A stretch of DNA of 5,557 nt from Actinomycetes bacterium. GTDB lineage: Bacteria; Actinomycetota; Actinomycetes; Propionibacteriales; Propionibacteriaceae. The notes below the pieces were generated by a model. It worked only from the letters and a program-made list of their open reading frames with translations. It had not been told where the DNA came from and made no database searches. A program made the translations under genes and the position numbers. Shown piece after piece: positions 1 through 5,266 of the stretch (position 1 is its first letter; every line of letters begins with the position of its first letter). Location of the stretch: positions 1 through 5,557 of the forward strand of contig JAEWIK010000330.1 of NCBI GenBank assembly GCA_023387135.1. Reading direction: 5' to 3'.

Positions 1-404
1 GGATCGAACATGAGCGGGCAGCCGCCGTCGATGACCTGGACCCCGTGCTCCCGGCCGTAGGCAGTGGCCTCGTCCGAGACGCTGCCGGCGTCGATCGAGC
101 GGTGCATCCAGACGTGCTTGACGCCGAGGTCGACCGCCTCCTTCATGGTGTCGAGGGCTCGGGACGGGGCCGTGCCGATGACGACGGCCTCGACGCCGCC
201 GGGGATGGCTGCCAGCGACGGGTAGGCGGGCTTGCCGTTGATCTCGGTGGCGTTCGGGTTGACGGCAAAGGCTTCGTAACCGCGCTCGACGAGCCGGTCG
301 AAGACGACGTTGCTGCCATGGCTGCCGGGTGTGCGGGAGACGCCGGTGACGGCGATCCGGTGGCAGTCCAGGAAATCGTGGGCAGCTTGGGCAATGGTGA
401 CCAT
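1..404 (-). CDS. CoA-binding domain protein (YccU/COG1832-like), C-terminus cut by window edge
   Basis: Starts at ATG 404-402 with a strong Shine-Dalgarno (AGGAGGAGG) about 7 nt upstream. The visible 134 residues run off the window at base 1. The protein opens MVTIAQAAHDF and has a Rossmann-type CoA-binding layout: the first strand and glycine turn IAVTGVSRTPGSHG (about residues 17-30), the second strand GYEAFAVNPNATEINGKPAY (about 42-61), VEAVVIGTAP near 72-81, and the family-typical VWMHRSIDAGSVSDEA followed by the C-terminal GCPLMFD. Family members are about 135-145 aa, so only a few residues should be missing. They are small cytosolic proteins that bind CoA or acyl-CoA (known of the family); the physiological role is unclear. 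It is transcribed divergently from the downstream tRNA and appears monocistronic at its 5' end. Confidence 0.93.
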   Translation of the reverse strand, partial: MVTIAQAAHDFLDCHRIAVTGVSRTPGSHGSNVVFDRLVERGYEAFAVNPNATEINGKPAYPSLAAIPGGVEAVVIGTAPSRALDTMKEAVDLGVKHVWMHRSIDAGSVSDEATAYGREHGVQVIDGGCPLMFD

Positions 405-413
405 GGGATTCCT

Positions 414-432
414 CCTCCTGCGCAGGAGGCTA
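414..432 (-). promoter_or_regulatory. Candidate -10 box and perfect 16-bp palindrome before the CoA-binding gene
   Basis: On the minus strand a TAGCCT hexamer (432-427) fits the actinobacterial -10 pattern TANNNT and would start a transcript near base 420, giving a 5' UTR of about 16 nt that begins at the Shine-Dalgarno. No good -35 is seen. The perfect palindrome CCTCCTGCGCAGGAGG (414-429) overlaps this -10 and the ribosome binding site. It could be an operator, or a by-product of the purine-rich Shine-Dalgarno. The promoter call is weak. Confidence 0.3.
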
Positions 433-525
433 GACCGACCCCGTCACACGGGTGGGACAAAGCCCTCCGGGTCAGGGTCAAGTCGGGGTCGGAGTGCCGA
501 TGCGAAACCACCACCCGATCCGTAG

Positions 526-531
526 TACAGT
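526..531 (+). promoter_or_regulatory. Candidate -10 box of tRNA-Pro
   Basis: TACAGT, inside TAGTACAGT, lies 39 bp before the tRNA gene, and a transcript would start near 538. No convincing -35 is found 16-18 bp further upstream. The same hexamer appears as the likely -10 of the minus gene at 1544. Confidence 0.35.
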
Positions 532-570
532 GTCCAGCCGGACCCCACCACGGTCCGACAACTGAAGATT

Positions 571-644
<74 letters not shown>

Positions 645-704
645 CTGTAAAAGGCCTTGTCGGACGCCGATTCTAGTCTCGACATGGGGAAGCTCTCCGG
701 TACA

Positions 705-726
705 TAGCAACCCAAGAGGGTTGCTA
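705..726 (+). terminator. Perfect 9-bp hairpin downstream of tRNA-Pro
   Basis: TAGCAACCC (705-713), loop AAGA, GGGTTGCTA (718-726). A further GGTA (699-702) can pair with TACC (729-732) across a small internal loop. There is no T run after it. It lies 60 nt past the tRNA end and about 50 nt before the next probable gene, so it may end the tRNA transcript or act in the leader or operator of that gene. Confidence 0.4.
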
Positions 727-777
727 CCTACCTCAGAAACAGGTCGCCAACTGGCGGTCCGGCGCATAGAAGCCGTC

Positions 778-996
778 GTGAGAGACATGGCAGCGGCGTG
801 GTTGCGCCTCAGCGAACTGGCCGACGAAGTCGACAACGAACTCGTTCATCTCCCGGTCGAGGAACGTCGAAAGATCCGCGCACGCCTGGACGAGGTGAAT
901 CAGTCCCTTCAAGAGATCGACGTGGCCCGGCCGTCCATTCACGAACGGGGAAGGCGCACCTGGAGTGCACGCTCCGTTGGTAAGCCGAGACGCTAA
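778..996 (+). CDS. Probable small helical protein, unknown function (72 aa)
   Basis: Not recognised. From GTG 778 the product is 72 aa and strongly amphipathic-helical in its first 50 residues (for example LRLSELADEVDNELVHLP and EERRKIRARLDEVNQSL), ending in a basic tail (WSARSVGKPRR). I see no cysteines, membrane segment or known motif. Third-position G/C is about 70 percent against roughly 40 percent at position two, as expected for a real gene. The start is unsure: GTG 778 and ATG 787 are in frame with only weak ribosome sites, and TTG 721 lies inside the upstream hairpin, although the stretch between 721 and 778 also reads as plausible helix. A 7-bp dyad right after the stop supports a true gene end. 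It faces the convergent gene ending at 1089. Confidence 0.5.
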   Translation: MRDMAAAWLRLSELADEVDNELVHLPVEERRKIRARLDEVNQSLQEIDVARPSIHERGRRTWSARSVGKPRR

Positions 997-999
997 CGG

Positions 1000-1026
1000 C
1001 GTCCAGTTCGCGTCAACTGCTGGACG
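1000..1026 (+). terminator. Terminator-like inverted repeat after the small protein gene
   Basis: CGTCCAG (1000-1006) and CTGGACG (1020-1026) form a perfect 7-bp stem beginning 3 nt after the stop at 994-996. An alternative inner stem is CAGTT/AACTG. There is no T run, which is common for terminators in GC-rich actinobacteria. It could also serve the convergent gene. Confidence 0.4.
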
Positions 1027-1088
1027 TGAACGCGGCATCTGTCCCGCACGGCGAGACCGGTCCTTGTCGACCTGTGAGGGCGTTCGAT

Positions 1089-1544
1089 TCAGTCACGCGC
1101 TCCCACGGATGTCTCCCAATCAGTCAGCGCGCGCGTCAGGTCCGCCGCGTCGAGAGCGACGGACGCGGAGTGTCGCCAACTCTCGCTCGCGGTGGTCAGG
1201 ACCATCTCGGTCCCACGTGGACTCGGGAACTCGATCGAGACACGGGCCGAGATCGCACCGGCACGCTGATCGACTGAGGTACCACTGGCGGCGAGGAGTA
1301 GCGGCACTGATGCGCCGTCGCTGGTGAGGGCGATGGACAGCGACGCCTCTGGCCCGTCGGTTCCCCACCACATGAGTTCCGAACTGATCCGATCGAGGAT
1401 CGCAGCGTCATCCGACGATGCTTCGACGAACAGGTCAAACCCGCAGACCGACCGGGAGACGAACCCGCGGGCGGTCCAGACGTGCAGCCCGGGACGGCGC
1501 TCCAGCACCGAGTCGAACGCGGTCGTGGAGACGGTGATGGCCAT
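1089..1544 (-). CDS. Hypothetical soluble protein (151 aa)
   Basis: Not recognised. It starts MAITVSTTAFDSVLERRP and ends LDAADLTRALTDWETSVGARD. Codon third positions are strongly G/C, so it is very likely a true gene. There is no signal peptide or membrane helix. The pattern suggests alternating beta strands (LHVWTARGF, CGFDLFVEA, EASLSIALTS, AISARVSIEF, TEMVLTTASESW) with a final helix. The reading frame stays open upstream to 1700, but that part is His/Gln-rich (DQHGGKQAHDRHRNHQ) and loses the codon bias, so the start is placed at ATG 1544. A TACAGT box (1558-1553) ends 8 nt before this ATG and no Shine-Dalgarno is visible, which fits a leaderless mRNA. The size and lone setting resemble some immunity-like or DUF proteins, but no family can be named. 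Confidence 0.75.
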   Translation of the reverse strand: MAITVSTTAFDSVLERRPGLHVWTARGFVSRSVCGFDLFVEASSDDAAILDRISSELMWWGTDGPEASLSIALTSDGASVPLLLAASGTSVDQRAGAISARVSIEFPSPRGTEMVLTTASESWRHSASVALDAADLTRALTDWETSVGARD

Positions 1545-1552
1545 GACCGCCA

Positions 1553-1558
1553 ACTGTA
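1553..1558 (-). promoter_or_regulatory. Candidate -10 box for a leaderless transcript of the 151-aa gene
   Basis: TACAGT on the minus strand fits TANNNT, and its distance to ATG 1544 puts the transcription start at or within two bases of the start codon. The -35 is not clear. Confidence 0.45.
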
Positions 1559-1764
1559 CTTGCAGTGCCTGTCGCTGCCGGTTCGTCCACGACAGTCCTT
1601 GGTTCTGCGGCCATCCTGAGCCGTGTTCGTGATCGAGGTCTTGGTGATTCCGATGGCGATCGTGAGCCTGCTTCCCGCCATGTTGATCCCGGCTGGTCAT
1701 GTCGCGGCCGCTAGGTGCTCACAGTTGTGCGAGAGTTCCTCCTCGTCGGAGTCTCGGTCGGGTT

Positions 1765-1770
1765 TACGCT
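1765..1770 (+). promoter_or_regulatory. Candidate -10 box for a leaderless transcript of the membrane protein gene
   Basis: TACGCT fits TANNNT and lies exactly 6 nt before ATG 1777, so transcription would begin at the start codon. No Shine-Dalgarno and no clear -35 are visible. Confidence 0.45.
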
Positions 1771-1776
1771 CGGGCC

Positions 1777-2040
1777 ATGAGTCGCAGCGAACCCCTGAAG
1801 TGGTTGACCGTGGTGTTGCTGGTCATCGCTCTGGCGCTCGCCATCTGGGCATGGCAGCTCTCGGGGCAAATAGATCCCTTTGATGAAACGTCCAGATTCT
1901 CGAACTTCTCACCGGAAGCCTTGGTGGCCATCGAGGAGCAAGTCCGAACCCTGTGGAACCTGACGGGGGTCTTCATCATGACCGGGATCGCAGCACTGAT
2001 AGCGACCTTATTGACCAGGCCGGAGACTGCCCGGCACTGA
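1777..2040 (+). CDS. Small two-helix membrane protein, unknown function (87 aa)
   Basis: Not recognised by family. The 87-residue product has a short charged N-terminus (MSRSEPLK), a first transmembrane helix at about residues 9-28 (core WLTVVLLVIALALAIWAW), a polar, mostly acidic loop of about 32 residues containing DPFDETSRFSNFSPEALVAIEEQ, and a second helix at about 60-79 (core LTGVFIMTGIAALIATLL), then a short tail ending RPETARH. Both ends should lie on the same side of the membrane, the cytoplasm by the positive-inside rule. The first helix is uncleaved-looking, without a clear signal peptidase site. ATG 1777 is chosen because upstream in-frame sequence is Arg/Cys/Pro-rich and uncharacteristic, and because a -10 box sits 6 nt before it. 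It is divergent from the 151-aa gene with 232 bp between. Confidence 0.75.
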   Translation: MSRSEPLKWLTVVLLVIALALAIWAWQLSGQIDPFDETSRFSNFSPEALVAIEEQVRTLWNLTGVFIMTGIAALIATLLTRPETARH

Positions 2041-2245
2041 GGAAGGCTGTCTCGGTTCCAGTCAGGCGCTAGTTTGCCCGCGGTCCGTTGTCCTCCGGCG
2101 GCATCCATCCGATCACCCAGTGCGTGACGGCGTCGAGGCGGACGTGACGAACGGCGGTCCGGCTGTGCGACCTGCACTGCCTTCCCGCCGTTCCAGGCCG
2201 AGGGTACATCGACCGGGGCGCCGCTCAACGCAGCTGAGCGCGTGC

Positions 2246-2286
2246 CCCCGCACCTGGCGGGCCCCCGCGGTCCCGCGCGTGCGGGG
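2246..2286. repeat. Inverted repeat, 8-bp perfect arms with inner GC hairpin
   Basis: CCCCGCAC (2246-2253) and GTGCGGGG (2279-2286) are exact reverse complements. Between them GCGGG (2257-2261) pairs with CCCGC (2264-2268). It lies just before the tRNA-Asn relic, where the 5' half of that tRNA would be expected. In such GC-rich DNA part of this may be chance. Confidence 0.45.
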
Positions 2287-2295
2287 TGAGCCGGC

Positions 2296-2329
2296 GCTGA
2301 CTGTTAATCAGAGGGTTCCTGGTTCGGCC
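2296..2329 (+). pseudogene. tRNA-Asn(GTT) relic or captured fragment
   Basis: The run reads as the centre of an actinobacterial tRNA-Asn: stem CTGA (2297-2300), loop CTGTTAA with anticodon GTT at 2303-2305, stem TCAG (2308-2311), variable loop GGGTT (2313-2317), T-stem 5' strand CCTGG (2318-2322) and T-loop start TTCG (2323-2326). After that the expected CCAGG closing strand is missing, and upstream there is a GAGC but no D-loop, no pairing GCTC and no 5' acceptor strand. It therefore cannot fold into a working tRNA. The direct repeat CGGGGTGA occurs on both sides (2282-2289 and 2338-2345). It may be a decayed tRNA gene or the attachment-site copy left by an integrative element. Confidence 0.6.
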
Positions 2330-2712
2330 GTCCCGCCCGGGGTGACGCTCGCTCGTTGGACGGGACAGTCTCGTCCTCTGGGAGAGAGGAGGGGCAATCC
2401 CTGGAGGCGCGACGCGGTATCTTCGACTTCGGGCGGCGGGAACGCAGTGCACCAGCACAGCGGGACCGCCGTCCTCTCGTTCCCAGCTTGCGAGCTCCAC
2501 GCCCGCCGGCGTTCAACGCCGGACCGTCGTCGGCGCGTTAACGTGATGGGATCTCAGCCGTGAGTGCCTCTGCGTGGGTTCTGTCGCGGGCGACAGACAA
2601 GGTCTCACCCTCGTCCTCGACCGGGAGTGGTGACGGCCGCGGAAGGGGCGGACGTTCCCGAGTACGTGGGGCGGGGGCCGGGCAGCCACGCCCTGTGGGG
2701 CACACTGACGAG

Positions 2713-3039
2713 GTGAGGAATCCCGGCGATGGAGCTTGGCCGCAGACGGCGGAAGCCCTGATGCGGTCGCGGTTCGAGGCCTTCAGGGACGGCAACGTCG
2801 ACTGGCTGCTTCGGTCCTGGCACTCGTCGACCCGGCCGGCATCGCTCGATCTCCATGACAACCCGACGTGGCGACGACTGCAGATCGTCGACACCGTCGC
2901 CGGCGGCCCCGAGGACGACACGGGCATCGTCGAGTTCCGGGCGACCTACCTCGCGACCGGCGGCGGCGTCGGCGTCCAGCACGAGAGGTCACGCTTCGTC
3001 CGCGAGGACGGCCGCTGGTACTACCTCGCCGCCATCTGA
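2713..3039 (+). CDS. YchJ-like (UPF0225) NTF2-fold protein lacking the SEC-C module (108 aa)
   Basis: The conserved YchJ core is plain: TAEALMRSRFEAFRDGN (about residues 12-28), WLLRSWHSSTRP (31-42), the IVDTVAGGPEDDTGIVEFRATY stretch (58-79), and the signature HERSRFVREDGRWYYL (90-105). This is the NTF2-like domain of the family. E. coli YchJ (152 aa) carries cysteine-rich SEC-C zinc motifs (CPCGS...CC) at both ends; here there is no cysteine at all, and the protein stops right after the core. The start is taken as GTG 2713; GTG 2695 and GTG 2560 are in frame, but upstream codons are Gly/Arg/Ser-rich with weaker third-position bias. Molecular role is unknown for the family. It converges on the nucleotidyltransferase gene, whose stop is 89 bp away; no clear terminator is seen between them. 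Confidence 0.8.
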   Translation: MRNPGDGAWPQTAEALMRSRFEAFRDGNVDWLLRSWHSSTRPASLDLHDNPTWRRLQIVDTVAGGPEDDTGIVEFRATYLATGGGVGVQHERSRFVREDGRWYYLAAI

Positions 3040-3128
3040 CGTTCCACACGCGAATCCCAGCAGGTCGATGGACGGGCGACGCGACCCATCTCCCCGTTCC
3101 GGAGCCTCTGCATGGGGACGCTGCACGG

Positions 3129-3920
3129 TTACGTCCAGCCCCAGTGGCGCCGCTGCGCGCTGATGGCCCACGTGGTGATCGCCGGGTAGTCGGCGGTCGG
3201 AGGCAGTGGGCTGCGTCCGCTGTCGAGCAGTTCCCGGACGCGAACCTGGAACTCGGTGATCTCGGCGGAGACCTCGTCGCGGGGTACCTCTCCACGCTTG
3301 ACCGCAAGAACGCGCTCCCTGTCAGGTGACGGCATCGGAAGCGTGAGATGCCCGGTGCTGGCGATCTCGTAGCCCTGGTGCGCGAGTCGAAGGGCGTGAC
3401 TCCCGTACTTGACGTCCCAGCCGTACCTCTCGACCAACTCCGGCCGGTTCGGGACGTCGCGCTTCGACTGGCCCAGCATGCGCTCGTGCTGAGAGTGCAT
3501 GTAGCCCAGGAACCGTTCGACTGCCTGTCGCGACAAGAACGACGTCCGAAGCGCCCGGAGTTCCCTACCCAACGCCGAACTGACGACGACTGACTCCTCG
3601 GGGGCAAAGAGGGGCAGCAGCACGGTGGGGTTGCCCTTGATCGCCAGCCGGAGGTACTTCCGCAGCGAGTACAGGACGAGGTCGGTGTCCCCGTGTCCGC
3701 TGCGGACGCCCTCGGGCTGGGTGCGCCAGATGTAGTCCTGGCGGTGCTGCTCGACGCCGAGCAGGTACTCGGGCGGTTCGATATAGATGCCCATCTCGTC
3801 ATGGTCGTCCGTGCCCGCGATCGCGATCCCGTGGACGCCGCTGCCAACGACAGATCGCAGGATCTCGTTGGTCAGGGCGACCTCCCGATCGCCGTACTCG
3901 GCATTCTTAGGGGCGGTCAC
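3129..3920 (-). CDS. RlaP-like nucleotidyltransferase (DNA polymerase beta superfamily), RNA-repair partner
   Basis: GTG start at 3920-3918 with a strong AGGAGG five nt upstream; 263 aa. The nucleotidyltransferase core is visible: G26-S27 in GSGVHGIAIAG, then the metal-binding pair D39 and D41 in DDHDEMGI, and a probable third carboxylate at D80 in DTDLVLYSLRKYLRLAIKGN, followed by PTVLLPLF. C-terminal helices carry the conserved YGWDVKYGSHALRL (166-179) and YEIASTGHLTLP. This pattern matches the family of predicted nucleotidyltransferases associated with RNA ligases (RlaP type). The catalytic residues look intact. Substrate is not proven; transfer of nucleotides to damaged RNA ends is the family-level prediction. 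It lies 99 bp after rtcB on the same strand, so they probably act together in RNA repair. Its own strong ribosome site lets it be translated independently of rtcB. Confidence 0.9.
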   Translation of the reverse strand: MTAPKNAEYGDREVALTNEILRSVVGSGVHGIAIAGTDDHDEMGIYIEPPEYLLGVEQHRQDYIWRTQPEGVRSGHGDTDLVLYSLRKYLRLAIKGNPTVLLPLFAPEESVVVSSALGRELRALRTSFLSRQAVERFLGYMHSQHERMLGQSKRDVPNRPELVERYGWDVKYGSHALRLAHQGYEIASTGHLTLPMPSPDRERVLAVKRGEVPRDEVSAEITEFQVRVRELLDSGRSPLPPTADYPAITTWAISAQRRHWGWT

Positions 3921-3982
3921 CGCTACCTCCTGGATGGTCGACTCGCTCGGTGCGCGGCAGTTGGTCTCTTCATGGCGTGCTA

Positions 3983-4014
3983 CCGGAGCCGCGACACGGT
4001 GGCCGCGACTCCGG
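3983..4014 (-). terminator. 12-bp hairpin between rtcB and the nucleotidyltransferase gene
   Basis: On the minus strand CCGGAGTCGCGG (4014-4003), an 8-nt loop, and TCGCGGCTCCGG (3994-3983) pair over 12 bp with two G-U wobbles. It begins 5 nt after the rtcB stop and has no T run. It could be a partial terminator that lowers the second gene, or an mRNA-stabilising or processing site. Confidence 0.5.
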
Positions 4015-4019
4015 CAGGG

Positions 4020-5192
4020 TCAGTCGCCCTTGACGTTGACGAGCTGGCGCAGGACGTGCCGGACCTCGACGAGGTCGTCGGCGTCGGCCATGTCCTGGTC
4101 GATGTCCTTGTAGGCGGACGGGATCTCATCGATGAACGCGGCGGTGTGCCGGTACTCGATGTCTCCCATCGCCTGCTCGAGGTCCGTCTGGGTGAACTGC
4201 TTACGGGCCTGGGAGCGGCTGTACTGCCTCCCCGCCCCGTGGGGGGCGGACCGGAGCGCGACCGGGTTTCCCTTGCCGACCACCACGTACGACGCCGTGC
4301 CCATGGAGCCCGGGATCAGGCCGGGGACACCCTCGGACGCATCGATGGCACCCTTGCGGGAAAGCCACACCTGCTTGCCGAAGTGCTTCTCGGACTCGGT
4401 GTAGTTGTGGTGGCAGTTGACCTGCTCCACCCGCTCGACAGCCACGACGCCCAGCCAGCCGGCCACCGCGGTCAGGACGCGATCCATCATCTCCTCGCGG
4501 TTCAGCAGCGCGAACCGCTGCGCCCAGCGGAGCTCCCGGATGTACTTCCAGAACTCGTCGGTGCCCTCGACCAAGTAGGCAAGGTCGGGGTCGGGCAGAT
4601 CGATCCACCACCGCCGGGCCAGCTTCTGGGCGACGCCGATGTGGTGGACGGCGATCTTGTTCCCCACCCCGCGCGAGCCGGAGTGGAGGAACGCCCACAC
4701 CCGTCCCAGCTCGTCGGTCGACAACTCGATGAAGTGGTTGCCGGAGCCGAGTGTGCCGAGCTGCAGCCGCCAGTTCGCTGCGTACGCCGACGGGTCGAAC
4801 CCGGCCGTGTCGGCAGCTGCCTCCAGGTCGGCGATCCGGGCCCGCGTGTACTCGCGGGTGACGGCGCCGTTGTAGGAGCCTGCCGAGGTGGGGACGGCGG
4901 CCTCGATGGCCTCCCTCACCAGCCTGCGATCGGGCGGCAAGTCGGCGACGGTCAGCGGGGTGCGGACGGCGATCATGCCGCACCCGATGTCGACCCCGAC
5001 CGCCGCCGGGATGATCGCGCCGAGGGTCGGGATGACCGAGCCGACGGTGGCTCCCTTGCCGAGGTGCGCGTCAGGCATGAGCGCGATGTGCGGGTGGATG
5101 AACGGCAGCCGGCTCGCCTTCAGCGCCTGCTCGCGCGTCTGGTCGTCAAGGATGGACGCCCAGTTCACCAGCCGGTTGCTCAGCCGCTCCAT
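4020..5192 (-). CDS. rtcB: RtcB RNA-splicing ligase
   Basis: 390 aa, complete, starting MERLSNRLVNWASIL and ending LRQLVNVKGD. RtcB joins RNA 3'-phosphate (or 2',3'-cyclic phosphate) ends to 5'-OH ends using GTP and Mn2+, through a guanylylated histidine (known of the family). The expected motifs are in order: PDAHLGKGATVGSV (40-53), the metal ligands D68 and C71 in VGVDIGCGM, GNHF (151-154), H170 in FLHSGSRGVG, CHHNYTE (260-266), SRKGAI (278-283), GSMGTASYVV (295-304) and APHGAGRQYSR (316-326), in which H318 is the predicted guanylylation site. No key residue is missing. E. coli RtcB is 408 aa. The ATG 5192-5190 has a modest ribosome site (AGAAGGG, 8 nt spacing). No archease, RtcA or RtcR gene is in the window. 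Its leader contains a short ORF and a terminator, so expression is likely controlled by transcription attenuation. Confidence 0.98.
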   Translation of the reverse strand: MERLSNRLVNWASILDDQTREQALKASRLPFIHPHIALMPDAHLGKGATVGSVIPTLGAIIPAAVGVDIGCGMIAVRTPLTVADLPPDRRLVREAIEAAVPTSAGSYNGAVTREYTRARIADLEAAADTAGFDPSAYAANWRLQLGTLGSGNHFIELSTDELGRVWAFLHSGSRGVGNKIAVHHIGVAQKLARRWWIDLPDPDLAYLVEGTDEFWKYIRELRWAQRFALLNREEMMDRVLTAVAGWLGVVAVERVEQVNCHHNYTESEKHFGKQVWLSRKGAIDASEGVPGLIPGSMGTASYVVVGKGNPVALRSAPHGAGRQYSRSQARKQFTQTDLEQAMGDIEYRHTAAFIDEIPSAYKDIDQDMADADDLVEVRHVLRQLVNVKGD

Positions 5193-5218
5193 GGTGGTGT
5201 CCCTTCTGTGATGTCATG

Positions 5219-5248
5219 GAAAAGCCCCGGACGGAGGTGTCCGGGGCT
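5219..5248 (-). terminator. Intrinsic terminator in the rtcB leader (candidate attenuator)
   Basis: On the minus strand AGCCCCGGAC (5248-5239), loop ACCTCC, GTCCGGGGCT (5232-5223), with a T run at 5223-5220. The 10-bp stem is perfect. It stands 18 nt after the stop of the leader ORF and about 27 nt before the rtcB start, downstream of the only promoter-like sequence I find. Unless bypassed, it would stop transcripts before rtcB. The loop resembles an anti-Shine-Dalgarno sequence. Confidence 0.8.
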
Positions 5249-5266
5249 CAGGTGTGCGTGCTGGCG

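Larger units (their letters stand above)
2041..2712. other. 672-bp stretch without a convincing gene
   Basis: Open frames here lack the codon bias of the neighbours and no protein family can be read from them on either strand. The stretch contains the inverted repeat at 2246-2286, the tRNA-Asn relic at 2296-2329, a GC hairpin at 2506-2522 (CCGGCG, loop TTCAA, CGCCGG), a TAACGT hexamer at 2539-2544 that could serve as a -10 box for the YchJ-like gene, and a 7-bp hairpin at 2580-2597 (TCTGTCG, loop CGGG, CGACAGA). It looks like decayed or non-coding sequence. Confidence 0.5.

Noticed and set aside
1545..1700. N-terminal extension of the 151-aa minus gene to base 1700
   Set aside because: Extension is His/Gln/Asp-rich with lost third-position bias and would overlap the likely promoter of the gene.
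1623..1883. Plus-strand frame opening with a hydrophobic segment (FVIEVLVIPMAIVSLLPAML)
   Set aside because: Hydrophobic only for about 30 residues, then becomes Ser/Arg-rich and overlaps the better-supported membrane protein gene in another frame. A decayed fragment cannot be excluded.
2686..2708. A PCG tripeptide in a neighbouring frame before the YchJ-like core, as a frameshifted SEC-C motif
   Set aside because: The frame reaches a stop two codons later and lacks the second cysteine pair; most likely coincidence.
3063..3090. Weak dyads (GGTCG/CGACC and GATGG/CCATC) between the convergent YchJ-like and nucleotidyltransferase genes
   Set aside because: Only 5-bp arms with long loops and mutually exclusive; not enough to call a terminator.
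2783..3847. 354-codon minus-strand frame over the nucleotidyltransferase and YchJ-like genes
   Set aside because: Arg/Ser/Thr-rich frame-shifted reading of the nucleotidyltransferase gene that runs on antisense through the YchJ-like gene; no protein family visible.
4201..4983. 260-codon minus-strand frame inside rtcB
   Set aside because: Alternative frame of rtcB, very rich in Arg and Gly; rtcB itself carries all family motifs.
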